A stretch of DNA of 64,000 nt from Neelides folsomi (GCA_034687125.1 JAQGBZ010000071.1:163279-227278), one strand, 5' to 3'; shown: positions 1 through 13,422, numbered from the stretch's first letter. Numbers and translations are program-made. The notes: generated by a model from the letters alone, not told the origin.

Positions 1-3000
1 ATCCTCGAATTGTTCCGCATTGAGAGCTCGAGCTCCCATTAAATCCTGATTCCACCCAAGATTCCGATTTCAATTGACTCTATTCAGGGTAGGACGGGGA
101 ATAAATCAGACAAAGACGAAGAGGTTCTTAATGGAGACCTCGAAGATCCTTTAAGGGATCCAGTAATGAGATAAGGGATTGAGGAATCCACGATTTCTCT
201 CTCTCCGTCCACGTTTTGTTTTCCTTCACCACCTTCTTGAAGGAGGAACAAACAAGAGATTCAAATCCACTCATCTCTCACTCCGTTTGTAGACTGAGGT
301 TTATATACTTAAGTAGAGTGAATGAGTTTGGAATATTATCATTGTCCCTGTGACGGTGACTGGCAAGGAATGATGACAAATTTTATTTTGTCCGGAATCA
401 AAAAGGGGTTATAGAATGCGAGTCGTCATTTTCTGCTACGCCCATCAGCCATGACTTAGGACAATGAGGAATCTCTCAAGTTTTTTCCAACCTACTCTCA
501 TAATTATTTTTTATATCCTCCATTCGATTCTTCGAGAGAGGAAGTGAAGGAGAAACGACGATGCCCCCATTAACATCCCCCGTTTCTTCGTCCCGAATAA
601 TGTTTCAAAGTTTTAATCTCTGGGAGTCCCCTTTCGCGTAATGGGACAACGTGGAGGAACTCTTAAGAGAGTCAAGTGATTCTTTGAGGTTCTTGGCAAC
701 CCTTGCAGCCTGGGCTAATAAACAAAAGAGAGCCACGTGGCGAGTCATAAAAATGATCTTATCTGCTCTTATGGACAAGTTTGAGTGTGGAAGTCGGGGC
801 ATTCCTTCCTTTACATCTGCAAAATGTTCCATTGAGAGGCCGCTAATTAGATGAAATCCACACTTTCACACATTGGTAAAATGATGAGGGTGGATTCTTC
901 CAGGAGAAACATCCTCATGCATTTGTTATGTCAATAAACTTAGCACTCCAATACAAATATCCACTAATTTAATTACTCAAATATTCAAATTCAAATTCAA
1001 ATTCTATTATTCAACTTTATTCTTGCATAATAAATAAGATTTTCTAGATGTTATAATGAAACTAGCATCCGCATAAAACTCACAATGGCTACAATCAAAA
1101 AGGAATGAAGAATGGGCGAAGCGTTTTTTTAGGAAATCATTTATCAGATTCAGAGAGAATGGAATTCTTCTCTTGGCAGCGAGAGGATATTTTGTATATG
1201 ATATATCCGTGTAATAAAGAACACCATAAAAGAATAGAAAAATAGAATCATAATAATAAATAGAGATTATGACCCATAAGAAGAGTCGACATAGTGAGAG
1301 ATGGAAAAGGAAATAAATTCAACACTCTCCTCACCATAAGACAAAAAGCGGTAATAATAGAATGTAGTCCATAAACCGTTTTTTACTCCGACATGGAATG
1401 ATGACCTATGATTTCCTCCACTTCACTCCGCTCCAAATTCTCAGGAAAGTGAGACCTCAGAAGCACACAAGTGGGGGCTCCGTTTAATGAACCTGTGGGC
1501 CTTCCTTTTCGACTCAAGAGAGAACTTACAACTTTATATACACTAAGCCCTTTGAGTAAAAAAGCGAAATGACTCAATCTGAGCTTGTAGACTCGTGGAG
1601 CCGGGATTTCATTTTTTCTCTCCCTTGTACCGGTCTCCTCCGTATTATTATGATTTATAAATGGAGAATGGCGGGGACGCGGAGAGAATGTCTCTTTGCC
1701 TCCTCTTAATAAGAATGAAAATGTGAGAGTCCATTACACATTTATTATGAAGGAAATTAGGATTGTCAAGGGCCGGCCATCGGGGAAAAGCTCTAGTTTA
1801 ATACAACCATAAAACCATTCCTCCTCCACTATGAAACATCATACAGGTAATCCCCGTCTAACATTAAATATGTATTTGAGCTTAATATCCTCTTTAACAT
1901 CGGCGTGCTAACTATTATCCTGATGCAGGATGATAATAATGATAATAATACAGTCGAAGTTGAAGATCTAAAAAATGCTCATTTCCCATTGTCACTCCGG
2001 AAGATGTTCATAGAAAGGCAGTTTAGAATTTATTCCAAAAACGCTAACAAACCTTTATTCAGAGCTATTCGTCGTTAAAGAAGAGTTTAAGGCCGGGAAT
2101 TTGCAGCTTCATAATTTTGAATTGGTAATGTAGAGTGTACACACAAACATCTTTAAATGAGGGATTGTTATTGTGAGCATGAATGTTGAAAAAATGTTTG
2201 AAGTGTAGGGAAGTCGGGATGAGGGTTCTAGAGCCAATAAAAGCCCATTCCTCTGTGTGTCTATGGATGGATGGAGTTGCAAAAAGTTTACATCATCTTC
2301 ACGACTTCCCACTTTGGGATCCTCTTTTCACCCACCATGGAGAGATCACCTCCTTCAGAAAAACAATGGCAGAAGTTTAAAGAATCACTAACGATCAAAG
2401 TTTTATTTCCTTACCTCCCTTCTTTCTTTACGAGAAAAATAGCCCACAATGAAATTGGGCCCTTTATACATTCGAAGCACATGCATTTTGTCTTTCATCC
2501 TCAAAAAGCTCCTTTGAGCTCTTTTAATGAACGCTTTGGTAAAGTCAATAAAGCTCTTTATTCTCTCCAAACCCTTCTCTTATAAACTTGTAATGCTCAA
2601 AAACTCAATTATTAGCTTAAACTCTAAACACTACACTTAAAATCCTCAATTACTATCCTCAAATTCAAATTTTCGCAAACCTAGAAACCTCTTCATTTTC
2701 CCTTTTCCAGAGGAATCCCACCACTTGTACATGCACAGACTGGGAAATACTTTTAAACATTTTGGCAGTAAAATTAGCTTTATTTTATGAGGAATTAAAT
2801 GACTCTTTCATTACCTTGTAGCAGAACACCGACGATGAATGAAAAGAGGGTTAAACTCGGCCAATGACGCTTCTTCCCCATTCTGGAGTCTTTGAATTGA
2901 TTTGGTCAACTGAAATCTCCGTGGCACAAATTCGAAAATAACTATACTTATTCAGATACTTCACCGTTCTTCCTCGTCTTTCACAATTAAATTGGTTGAA

Positions 3001-5179
3001 ACAACCTCTTATTATTAATATCCCTTCTATTAACTGAGCACTCCCCCTTGTCTTTCAATTGAGTATATAAAGGCGTATTTAAATTCCTCGAAACTTTCTC
3101 TCTTCTGATTAGCAATAATAATATATTTATATTATTCTCCTTCGCTTTATGTTTAAGACAGGAGTGATGAAAAAGAGAACTGAGGAGTACTTCACACTTT
3201 TAAAAGAATGACTCACTTATTATTTTTATTTGTCATCTCACAATTTTTTTTCTTCCAATGTATTTTTAGTCTTTGTAACTCGATGACATCGTTCTCAGTA
3301 CTGGTGATTTACCAATTGAAGAAGAAACAAATAAAGTAGTGGATAAAAAACAATAGAATGTCCCACACCCGTGTAGTTGAAAAATTGCGCGACTTTGAAT
3401 CACTCACCGGATCTCCGAGAATCCAATGGAGCAAGGAGACAAAAAAGTGTCCAATGTCAAATCAGAGTTAGAGCTAATAATTTCCAATCTACTGAGCAAC
3501 TTAATTTCCACTGTTCCTCACCTATCGACTCACTTTGAGTGGAAATGGCGATTGAGACTGAAGGCCGTGGAGGAACTTCCGGTCAAGAGTTAAAAGAGAT
3601 GATATAAATACAAAGGTGGAGAATGAATAGCGTTGGGCAGATATGGAACGTTACCAACAAACGAGAGATCCGCGTCCCTCCGTCGTTCGAGCTTCACTGA
3701 CAACCAGAGTGGAGGTTCAGCTCTTCTGAGCAGATGAAACGCAGCCAAACCTCCACCTACAACATTAACCATCCTTCCCTTCCACTCACCCCTCACATTT
3801 ACTATCAAACTCACAATCACAATTAAATAACTGCCCAATAATGTATGTATTGTATTATGGTAAAAAGTTGGAAATAGTCGACCATTACTCTCAAATGTTT
3901 AAATTATAATAATGACGGATAATAAAATAAGTAAAATAATTCAGCTAAATCAAAATGAAGTTTTAAATCTTTCCATTTACCAGAAATTCAAGTTTTTACT
4001 CTCAGATTTCAATAAGGGAACGTGTAAAGTAAAGAAATTATTCATTTTCATACGTCTGTGTTAGTCAAATTAATCATACATTTTGACTCTCGTCCATACA
4101 CATTTTATTTCCTCTGGTCTCCTGTGCGAATTTATGCATTCACAGCAGGGCAGTCTGTGAATGAGGGAGATGGGAATTGAAAAGGTAAAAAGGTGTAAAG
4201 GAACGGAGTCTCCATGAGTGGATTTAATTGAGAATGAAAGAGGGTGATGGCCATTGCATAACGCTACTATCTCGGCCCTCGTATCTTTCTAGATCCATAA
4301 TTACATGAGGGGTTTAAGGGCGGATGGTCTAGGAACCATGGATTTGCACAAGAGAAATGTATGGTGGAGATGCATTGTTCAAACCATGCCAGTTACGTGG
4401 GATCAGAGGACCGTGGAGTGTGGAGGGTCAGTCGGACGAGACGGACGAGACGGAGGCCATCGGACCCAAACGCTCTTTTCGCAGAATCAACAACAACCAA
4501 CCGCCCTTCAGCTCAAACCGAAGGTGAACAATGGTGAAGACAAACAGTCACTTGGGTGGTGTTTGTGATTCCTCCACTGTTTAGCTATTCCTCATCGGGG
4601 AGGTGCAGGTCGAATCAATTCGCCTCTCTTCACCAGTAGCCCAATTCCCCATATCACTCGGTCTTTGCAAATGATGGTCGGTCACCGAGCTCCGCATCCT
4701 TGTTTCCCTCCTTCGCTTGACTTCCACAATATTCTTTAAATGAGAATGGCCATCCGTTAGACAATATTTCCAAATGAGAATTCAACCATGTAAACTAAGC
4801 TAATCTTTATTGACTCGCCTGTCAAAAGCTTGGATAATAAAAGCCTTGCTCACAGTTACCCGATGACATTAAATTGTACCAAAAAATGTTTAGTAAACTA
4901 AATTCGTTTGGTGACACTCAAACAGTTACACTGACATGTACGCTTGGATAAATACAATTATTGGGCTTATAATAGGAACTCCTTAAACACTATTTGCTTT
5001 TGTAAAATGGGTCAAAAGATGAAAGCATTACTTTTGTACTTACGATTAAATATTTTTATATGAATGAAGGATTGTGATTTTTACATAGAATAGTGTATTT
5101 GAATAAATAAGTTTTATATATAAATACAATTGTCAGAAGATGGATTGTTAGAAAGATATGATAAATAAACATTAAATGA
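1..5179. other. Gene-poor stretch, no gene recognised
   Basis: I found no exon chain, RNA gene or transposon protein here on either strand. The open frames are all short (longest about 100 codons, near 2271-2585), overlap on both strands and resemble no protein family I know. The sequence is complex rather than repetitive and visibly less AT-rich than the introns of the genes that follow. It could be intergenic, a large intron, or hold regulatory elements; nothing in the sequence decides between these. Confidence 0.5.
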
Positions 5180-7360
5180 TCACAATGCGTGTGATGCGAG
5201 AATATCCGGGAGTGATTCTTTGGATGTTTCGGGCTCGTTGAGGAATGCTGACTGTAGTGGCTGCGCTTGCTGTTGGTGGAGCAAGTCAACTACAGGCCGT
5301 TGAAACTTTGATGCTCCCCCATGAAACTTCTCGCTCTTTGCTTCACCGTGCCTTACGTAACTTGTATTCAAGTGGATGTCTTTATCCTTTGATCCCATGA
5401 ACAACTTGTATTGGCAACTGAAGTAAGAAAGGTGGTTGTAAAGCATTCCTATTGTCGCGTATACACTAAATATACAAATATAAGGATAATTATACTCATT
5501 TCAATAATAAATATTATTTATAAAATTGCACAAGTAATAATTTGCAATAAAATTGAGTATAATTTAAATCAAATGAAACTTACCCCCCTATTATTGCACA
5601 TAAGCGAACAAGGTATATGAGAAACGGTTGACTATCTTCCGTGACTGATACCTGTTATTTAATTAAAATTGATTGATTATAATTATAAGTACTATTTACT
5701 ATTTTTATATGGATTTATAACTATAAGTACGTATACAAATCATTAGAGGAAATATTACGGTTAATTTAATCAATGAAGAAATCCAGTTTGAATATTAGTA
5801 AATAAATAAGTAGGTAAACAAACAACACTGACCTGAAGCCCTGACATATCATATTTGAAAAAGATTCCAGCAACACCATGAGATCCTTTATCGTGATCAA
5901 CTTCTCTTTCCATTTCCCTTACTGAATACTGGTATGTTTGGTATGAACGAAACCGAGTGTTGACTTTGGTTGGCACAATTTGAATGAAATACTGATAGAG
6001 CATTTGATCTACCAAAAATCGACTCTTATAAACGAAACTTTTTAAGGTAAATAATAAATTAATTGGAAAAAACTTACTCTTTTGTGCAACTTTCTCGTCT
6101 CCTTCAAGAGGATGTATAATTGCAGATGATGAATCACCGAAAGAAAATTTATATATTCGATGAGAAAAGTTATAGTCTCTTTCGGACATGAAGGCAGCAA
6201 TGTGAGCATGTCCTCTTAAAAGAGGTAGAGTTTTTCCGGCTGTTATATGAAAGTTCCCAGCCACTAAAAGTTTTTGATTAATATAACATTTTTATTGATT
6301 CGATAATACATAGTAAATATCATTAATAATCATTTAAATAATCATGCTACAACTATACGGGTGGGCCAAAAGTATCTTTCTTTTTTATAAGATTGTTTAT
6401 TTAGTAAAGAAAGATACTTATGGCCCACCATATACTTAGGTATGGTAAAAAATATCTTGAATCAAAAAATGATACCTTTGTTTAGTTCTAGTTGACCATG
6501 AAGCCGACAGGCTCTCGCTAACCCCCTTTCACTCTTTTCTTGTTTAGTCCTTAAAATCGAAAATTATTTCATTCAATAATAGTTTTATTGTAAAATTAAG
6601 TAAAATTAACGTTCTAATTTAATGTGTAAGGCATGCAATAAAAGGATATAGGTTATAAAATGTTTAATAAATTGGTTAAACTTACATTTGGGGCATATCG
6701 TCGTACAAATTTATAAATTCATTTTTCCAAAGCAAAGTACTCAATGAATGATATTCTTCTCGCAAATAAGAGTTCATACTTGACTTGGAATTGAAGTAAG
6801 CCTTTTGTCTCTCTGTTAACTCAAAGTGGGCAAATTCTTCTGTTAATTCTCCAAACTTCATAACATTTTGGTTGGTGGAATCAACCTAGAAATTCATTAA
6901 CAGTTGTGTTAATAAAATTCAATCGATTGTTATGATAAAAATCAAGTTTACTTTTATTGAAATCTTACTATGTCTGCTCCGATTATACCACAAGGCATAC
7001 CAACAGTCATATCTACATTAATTCTGAGCTTCGTGTCGATTTCCGTGTCTGGGCTAAAACTGAATTTGTAGTCTGGATCAAGGAAATATTTCGTCTCCAA
7101 AATGACTAACCAGCAAATTATCACCACGGCCAGAATTGATGCTGAAATGTATTCCGTATACATTTTAAGTACTTTATATATATATATTATCATTTTCTTG
7201 ATAAAATGAATGAATTTGAAAATAAGACAATACCTGAACCACCATATGAAGTTGTTTCTAAACAAGTCTCAGGAACTTTAGGGAATACGTCGAGATCTTC
7301 AACAGTCTTTAAGACTTTCCTTTTCCTTCTAACGAGTTCAGGTTGTGGTTGAGTTGACAT
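5180..7360 (-). CDS. ERGIC2: ERGIC2-like ER-Golgi intermediate compartment protein
   Basis: Eight exons join in phase to a 421-residue protein: 7234-7360, 6969-7141, 6686-6885, 6476-6525, 6078-6263, 5833-6008, 5584-5651, 5180-5465. The start is the ATG at 7360, followed by the family's N-terminal stretch (DLDVFPKVPET). A membrane helix lies at about residues 43-62 and a second at about 315-337, with a large luminal domain between them, the family topology. Family blocks are clear: LRINVDMTVGMPC (exon 2), ACRLHGQLELNKVAGNFHIT (exons 4-5), YNFSHRI and IIHPLEGDEKV (exon 5), and GSHGVAGIFFKYDMS (exon 6). ERGIC2 is known to cycle between ER and Golgi with ERGIC3 and to bind COPII/COPI cargo machinery. 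The C-terminal tail (about residues 338-421) is longer than in the 377-residue human protein and rich in Gln, Lys and Ser. The 50-bp exon 4 is supported by phase and by the conserved ACR-HG block. A MITE sits in the intron after exon 4. Confidence 0.93.
6354..6434. mobile_element. Small hairpin MITE, copy 1 (in ERGIC2 intron 4)
   Basis: A near-palindrome of about 80 bp. The left arm reads ACGGGTGGGCCAAAAGTATC and continues into TTTCTTTTTT; the right arm is its inverted repeat and ends in ACTTATGGCCCACCATA. TA dinucleotides flank both ends, as expected for a Tc1/mariner-type target. Related ends occur at 37060-37139 and at 63924-63960, so this is a dispersed family. There is no coding capacity; movement would need a transposase supplied from elsewhere. 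Confidence 0.75.
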
Positions 7361-8300
7361 TCTCGTATGTTAGTTGAAATAATGAAATCTAAACACATAA
7401 TGAAGGATTGTTAATAACAAAATTCAAATATTAACTGTTAAACCATTTCTGAATTTGTCAATTAAAATATTTTAACTAAATTGTTGTTTCGTATATATCA
7501 ATCGAATAAATAATAATAAATAGGATAAATACCCAATGTAAATTTTTTTAAAGTTAAGCTACTTACTCCTTAATGTTGATTTTTACAAGAAATAAACATA
7601 AATTTTACAAAAATTATAATGGCAGAAAAATTATATGAACTTTAAAAGGTCAAAATTATTATTTGATCTTCTTACTTCCTATCTTGCTCCTATCATACTT
7701 TCTCCTTGATCTTTTTAATATTTAAATATAATAATGTGATCATTTAACGATAAAATACAAAAAGCTTCAATTAGTTTTTAACAATAGCAAACTTTAAGGA
7801 CTTTATTTAACTCATCAAAAAATCAAGCTCGCAAGCCGATTTGTCTAAGATTTTAAAACTAAGGAACGATACTAGCACAATATATTCTGTCAACAGTGAA
7901 AAGTCTCATAATCAAATTGAGAAAACGTGGAGCTAAAACAGAGGTATTATAAAACCTATTGCATTTTTTCCCGCTTTTCTTCTCCCTTTCTTTTTTGTCA
8001 AACCAAAAAAATTAATTTCGAGTGTCCTTATCTTTCGCGTCATCTGCGATACACATTCTTCCGTCCTTGCCCTTGCTGTTCCGTCCAAGAACCACTTCAA
8101 GTTAATACCTTTTTAAATTAAAATACAATTTTTAGTTAATGATAATATCGTAAGATATAGTTGAATAAAGTTTTAATCTGATTGGAACTTACCTTTTAAC
8201 AGCATGTAAGACTATCGCGTTTTAACCCATCATATCAACCCTGATATTAGGGTTACGGGTTAGGGACGATTGAGTCATTTATTAAAGCGACACTGCTCCA
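7361..8300. promoter_or_regulatory. Shared upstream region of ERGIC2 (-) and the PHF7-like gene (+)
   Basis: These 940 bp separate two start codons that face away from each other, so the promoters and 5' UTRs of both genes should lie here. A less AT-rich block at about 7960-8100 (runs of CCTTGCCC and CTTCCG) could be a 5' UTR exon or promoter core of the + gene, but no start site can be fixed. I saw no convincing TATA box. Non-coding UTR exons are possible on both sides. Confidence 0.4.
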
Positions 8301-11300
8301 ATGACCCTGTCTGATGAATCTCAACGTCTTCCGGACCAAATATTAATTATGGCTACATCGAGTTCCTACCGGCTTCCACATAACACAGAACCAAAGCCTG
8401 GAGCGTCAAGAGCAAGAGTCTCGAGGGTATCGTTAGAAGGAGGTATGTCAAAAATACATTTTTAGATAACTTACCACTTAAATGAAATTGTAATAGCTGT
8501 ATATTATAAGTTAACAAATAGTGTAAGCTAATATTTACAATTTGATTATAGTGTCTATTTTATTAATACTAAATACTATGACATGTTGAATTGAACTATC
8601 GATAAGATTTACAAAAAATGTTAATATATAAAATATAATTAATTATAATATTTTTGTATTAAATGGGGTTATTGAAATGGTATATTTTTTTCTTCCCTTT
8701 CAGTTGAAACGAGACCTAATAAATTAAATCCAGAAGTGAAAGAAATCTTGACAGAGAATTCGGACTTGAAATGTATGTTTTGTAAATTAAGCACAATTAA
8801 CTCTATAGAATGGGGTCCAATGTACAATCTTGGAAAAATTACGATTCATTATTTTTGTATGGTGAGTACTCAAAAGATTCTTTCATGTAACATTTAAATT
8901 TTTATTTAATGATATCGTTAAAGTTGCTTAAAATCTTAATTATAAAGAAATCCTCTTGCCTGTATTTTATTGATTTTCTATTGTTCTCTATTGGATTAAG
9001 AATATTCGAAGAAATTAAATACAAATTATTTATTACGAACTTTTGTAGCTCTTCTCTTGCGGGCTCGAGCAAAATGGCGATGATCAAGATGGAATTATGG
9101 GCTTTTTACCCAAAGATCTCGAAAATGAAAGGATTCGAGCTGGAAGACTTGTAAGTCATTAAATTGAAATTTATATCTTATTTCATGAAATAAATCTTAT
9201 TTTAAATTGTATCTAATTTTGAAATTTTTCTGTCTAAGAAATGCAAATTTTGTAAATTGAATGGTGCCAATATTGGTTGCGGCATTTCGAGATGTGGCAT
9301 GAGCTATCACTACACATGTGGATACAGGAAAAATGTTCTTTTCCAATTTTACGGTCAATATCAATCATACTGTTCGAGTCATAAGATATCCAAGCAAGTG
9401 CATATCCCAGAAAACTGCAACACAACATGCATTATTTGCTTGGAGAGGATTTCTTATGCTGATGAGGATGCTGTTTGGGCAACTTGCTGCGAGAAAAATA
9501 TATTTCACCGACTTTGCCTTATGGTAATGATTTGGATTATTTTCTTCTTTATATTTAAACCATCAATAAATTGGAAAGCATTTACGGCAATTTGTATGCT
9601 ATGACCATCTATCTTACCTGTAAGATTCTTATTAGCTCGTGGAACACTTGTAATTTAATTTTTTTTACCATATTCTTATTGTAGGTATGGGTACAGAATA
9701 TTCTCAATTTGATTGATCTTCAACCTACCTAAGTGTAATACCTCTTTTCCAAGCTTCTAATATCCACTTTGACCTCTGAGCGTCAATTTGAACCAACTCC
9801 TGTTTCTGTTTCAAAACTTTACAGTCTTCCGAAAGACCTTTTTCACGTATACAGGTAGAGGATTCCAAGTAGTATAAATACATATGTTACCTTTCTTGAA
9901 GAACTTCTAATCCAAAGAAGTGTGATGTCAAGAGATTTTACAGGGATTCCCTTGTTTTGGATGGTGATCCGAATCCTCGCTCAAAAAAGCGTCAACTTGA
10001 GTTTTGAACCTAACAAACGAACTTGTATACGGTCAAAAAGCACAAAGCATGCGCTTCTAATGAGACGAAGACTCGCAATCACCATCATTTAAAATAAAGC
10101 AATCACACTGATTTCCAGTCTTTCAAATGTGTTTGAGAATGTTAAATACCTTTTCACTTATCACGCCGTATTTAAATAAAAACACCAATTTGGAAAGGGC
10201 TTTTACAAATTGTGGATAACTTTTGAGTAGCGTGAAACAATTTTTTATAAATACATTTAATTACAAAATTCCAATATTAGTTACAAAATTATAATTGTAT
10301 AATTTTTTATTTCAGAAATATGCTGTGAACTCGGCCTATTATTTTAAGTGTCCGTTGTGTAATTCCCAGAAGCGCTTCAAACAAGCTTCTGCCGAACAAG
10401 GAGTTTATATTCCCGATGAGTAATATTAATAAATCTGTATTTAATTCTTTGTCTTCTATATCTGTTCTACAACAATATATTAATTCTCACAGTGAAGCTA
10501 CTTGGGAGCAAGAACCAAATGCGTTTCGAGAACAACAAGTAGCTTATTCAAAATGTGACGTTGAACCTTGTATTTGTCCCAATGGTAGAGATTTCAAAGA
10601 AAAGAAAACCCATCGAACTACGTAAGTACAAAATAATATTTCATACCTGAACTTCTAGCATCTTAATTTAATTATTCATTAACAATTTTGAGTTTCAATA
10701 AACCTTCTATTTTTACTACTAAAAATATTATAAGAAAAGTACATGAAAAGTGAGGATGTGAATCTTAAATTTACACATTTGTAATTTCATGCTATCTAAT
10801 TCACTTAACCATTTTATATTAATATTATTCCATATTAATCACATCAGTCAGTCAGGGTCAGTCATAAAATTATTTATATTCTGGATAATTAAAATAAGAA
10901 TGTCTAAAGTGGTCTAATCTCAAGGCCCATGCACTAATTTAAATTAATAAAATCTATTTCTAATTAACAAAAAATCCTATGGGTGACATTGAGATTATTT
11001 TCTTTTTATTGCAGTGACTGGCAAATTATTAGGTGCAATCTGTGTGCTTCATCAGCTGCTCATCGAAGGTGTGGAAGAATTCTAGGCTTTAAATGGAAGT
11101 GTGAAATCTGTAGTAAACATTTCGGTAGGATTAAATTATAATTATTAACATTATTAATATATCCATTTATTTGTGAATTAACTGTAATACAATATTTTAT
11201 TGTTTTAAATAATTGATGCATTGCAGCTGCTCTAATGAGTGAAGAAGAAGATATCGAAAGCGAAGAATCGTCCTCGATTTGTAAGTATTATATAACGCTT

Positions 11301-13422
11301 GAAATTCTTTAAGCAATTGATTAAATTTATAATTAATCAATTAGCGGCTATTGTGGGTCCTTCGCCAAAGATCGAATCTGAAGAACCATTTTTGATGGTA
11401 AATCCAAGCGAAGTTGCTATTCCGCCATCGCCACTTCCAACCTGGGACAATATCCAAATTAAGACGGATAACGAATATGTAAGAACTCTTTCAGCCATAT
11501 TAAAAATGAGAGAGGCTTGTAGGTTAAAAGCTACAATTTCAACTCCTATTTATGATAAACTTATGAAAAATAGTAATTTTAAAGGTAGATTAGAAGAACT
11601 TAAAGGTTTGTTTATTAAGGAACACTCGAGCTACAATGAGGTTGCGGGTTGTCAGTCTTTGTCCAAGCCCACTTGCCAAACCACACACAATGATCCTTCT
11701 CCTCTTGACTTTTTCAATATTGGTAAACCTAAATCCCCTGTTGGGACCCCACAAAATTTCTCGGTTCCTCCGCCCAATGTAACTCCCAATGAAGTCAATT
11801 CTGGTCTTTCGAACGTTCAAATTAAAATACATGGTTTTGAAGAAAATCCAATAGTTAAGACCATCGTTAAAAGGTTCAAGAATTTATACAAAGACAGTTC
11901 AAACTTAACCAAATGTTTGCTTAAAGAAGCATTGAAGGATCAATCGAAAGTCAATGAAACGGAACTTGATGAAGACAACAGCTCCCGAAAGAAAATTAAA
12001 CGGAAGCTAACAGTGAAAGAACGAAATCGAGTCAGAAAAAAGAAACGCGTTCGATCTGAACGTAATATTGATAGCTCGAGTAGCGACGAGGGCGAAAATA
12101 TTAGGAAATCAAAATCTAAAGAGCGGACTGATTCTAATCCAAAGAAATTATATCAAGAAGAGAAAATATTCGAGCAACAAAATTCCAATATTTTCAAAAG
12201 TTCAAGTTCAAAGATTAAGGGTTTTAAAATCCCATTGAAGCCGTCTCTGCCTCCTAGGACAGAGACAGTGTCGAAGGCACCTCCAATTGAACCCGATCCA
12301 GAAAGATATTTCGATTCACTTCCTTATCCTCCGCCAGATTTTAGACCAAATACTCCAAATACTTACTCCGAACGTCGCGAGTTTTCATCTGAACTTATTT
12401 CTCGAAATCCCTCAGAGTCTGAAATTTTATCACGACTTCGGAGGATCGCTTCTCAGTCAGAAGAGGTGAATAAAACCATTTGGGCCCATCCAGGAAAGGC
12501 ATTCCATCCACAGCAACTTAAACCGAAATCTCCGCTACAGCAAGAGCCCGTAAAGACAAATCGATTAATCTCAAATGAAATTGTTTTTCCGCCAGACCGA
12601 ATTAGAAAACCAACTCGACGAGAGATTGAATATGAGAAAATTATTAAGCTTTACCGTCCTGAAGGGCAAGAACCAAAGGAAGATAGCTCAGACATTGAGA
12701 TTATTGAAATAGGAAGTGATAATCCTGAGAAAGCGATTCAATCAGATGATGTTTGTATACTTTCCGACCATTCCGACAAATTATCCTCACGACGCGACAA
12801 AAGCTCCTCGAGACGCCACAAAGTTTCTTCGCGATCCCGCAAAGGCTCCTCACGATCCCACAAAGTTTCCTCTCGACGCCACAGAATTTCCTCGGAATCG
12901 GATAAGGCCTCATCGAGAAACGACGAAATAACCTCGCAATCCGATGAAACTTCAACTCGACCCGACAAAGTCTCCAATTCAAAGGAAGTCTCGGCCCAAC
13001 AGGAGAAGTCAAAGGTTTTGCCAAATGAAAATGATGAGTCAGATATTGAGATTTTGGGTGAGTGTGTTGGTGGAGGCAATGTGGCGATAAAAGACAAAGA
13101 CGAGATCGAGATCATCGAATGCAAACTTTTCCCTGCGCCTTCAGAGATTGGTATTTCTCGTGCCCTTCAGAATGTCCTGAATGAAAAAACTCAACCTCCA
13201 AAGATTCCTGAAAAGAAGCCCAGGGCTGATGGAATTGAAAATATGGAGATTGTTTCTCTTTTGTTAGACGATGACGATGATGAACCATGTGAGACCATTT
13301 TGAACAGAACACATCCCCTTCCACATGATTATTGGTTTAATTCACGAAAAATTAAAAAATCCCTTTCCTTTTTGGCAGGCATTGTGGGGGGTTCAGCTCC
13401 GTACTGGCAGGCGAAGACTTGA
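8301..13422 (+). CDS. PHF7/G2E3-like ePHD-RING-PHD protein with Ser/Arg repeat and SIM-rich tail
   Basis: Nine exons join in phase to 1053 residues: 8301-8442, 8704-8861, 9049-9150, 9239-9523, 10316-10419, 10493-10621, 11015-11124, 11227-11280, 11345-13422. Three zinc modules come in the order of PHF7 and G2E3: an extended PHD at about 70-183 (CMFC, then CKFC with GCGISRCGMSYHYTC), a RING-like module at about 198-250 (CIIC, then CPLC), and a PHD-like module at about 285-343 (CDVEPCICP, CNLC, CEIC). The block ATWEQEPNAF between modules is also typical of the family. PHF7 in mammals is a histone-H2A ubiquitin ligase; fly PHF7 and Pineapple eye are relatives, so a nuclear E3 ligase or chromatin reader is likely. 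There is no HECT domain as in G2E3. Instead one huge last exon encodes a basic, Ser-rich, probably disordered tail with Ser/Arg heptads at about 840-909 and five hydrophobic-acidic motifs at about 811-1000. Domain identity is firm; orthology (PHF7, G2E3 or Pie) is not. Confidence 0.9.
9660..10140 (+). other. Possible inserted or fossil sequence in intron 4 of the PHF7-like gene
   Basis: Intron 4 is 792 bp, longer than the others, and its middle part is less AT-rich than its edges. It contains short protein-like runs on the + strand, for example TSERQFEPTPVSVSKLYSLP near 9770-9860 and KCDVKRFYRDSLVLDGDPNP near 9918-9985, each closed by stops. I cannot assign either to a family. It could be a decayed insertion, a fossil exon or chance. 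Confidence 0.25.
12775..12985 (+). repeat. About ten imperfect 21-bp tandem repeats coding Ser/Arg heptads
   Basis: The unit is a heptapeptide close to SSRRHKV (variants SSRRDKS, SSRSRKG, SSRSHKV, SSRRHRI, SSESDKA, SSRNDEI and so on). Later copies turn acidic and drift. The repeat is in frame within the last exon of the PHF7-like gene. Because the period is a multiple of three and lacks stops, long spurious frames open on the opposite strand. Ser/Arg repeats of this kind often serve as phosphorylation or RNA/protein-binding segments; that role is inferred here. Confidence 0.9.

Noticed and set aside
12701-13124. Minus-strand frames of 107 and 128 codons opposite the last exon of the PHF7-like gene
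   Set aside because: They exist because the 21-bp Ser/Arg repeat has a period divisible by three and lacks stops in several frames. Their protein sequences are just the repeat read backwards.
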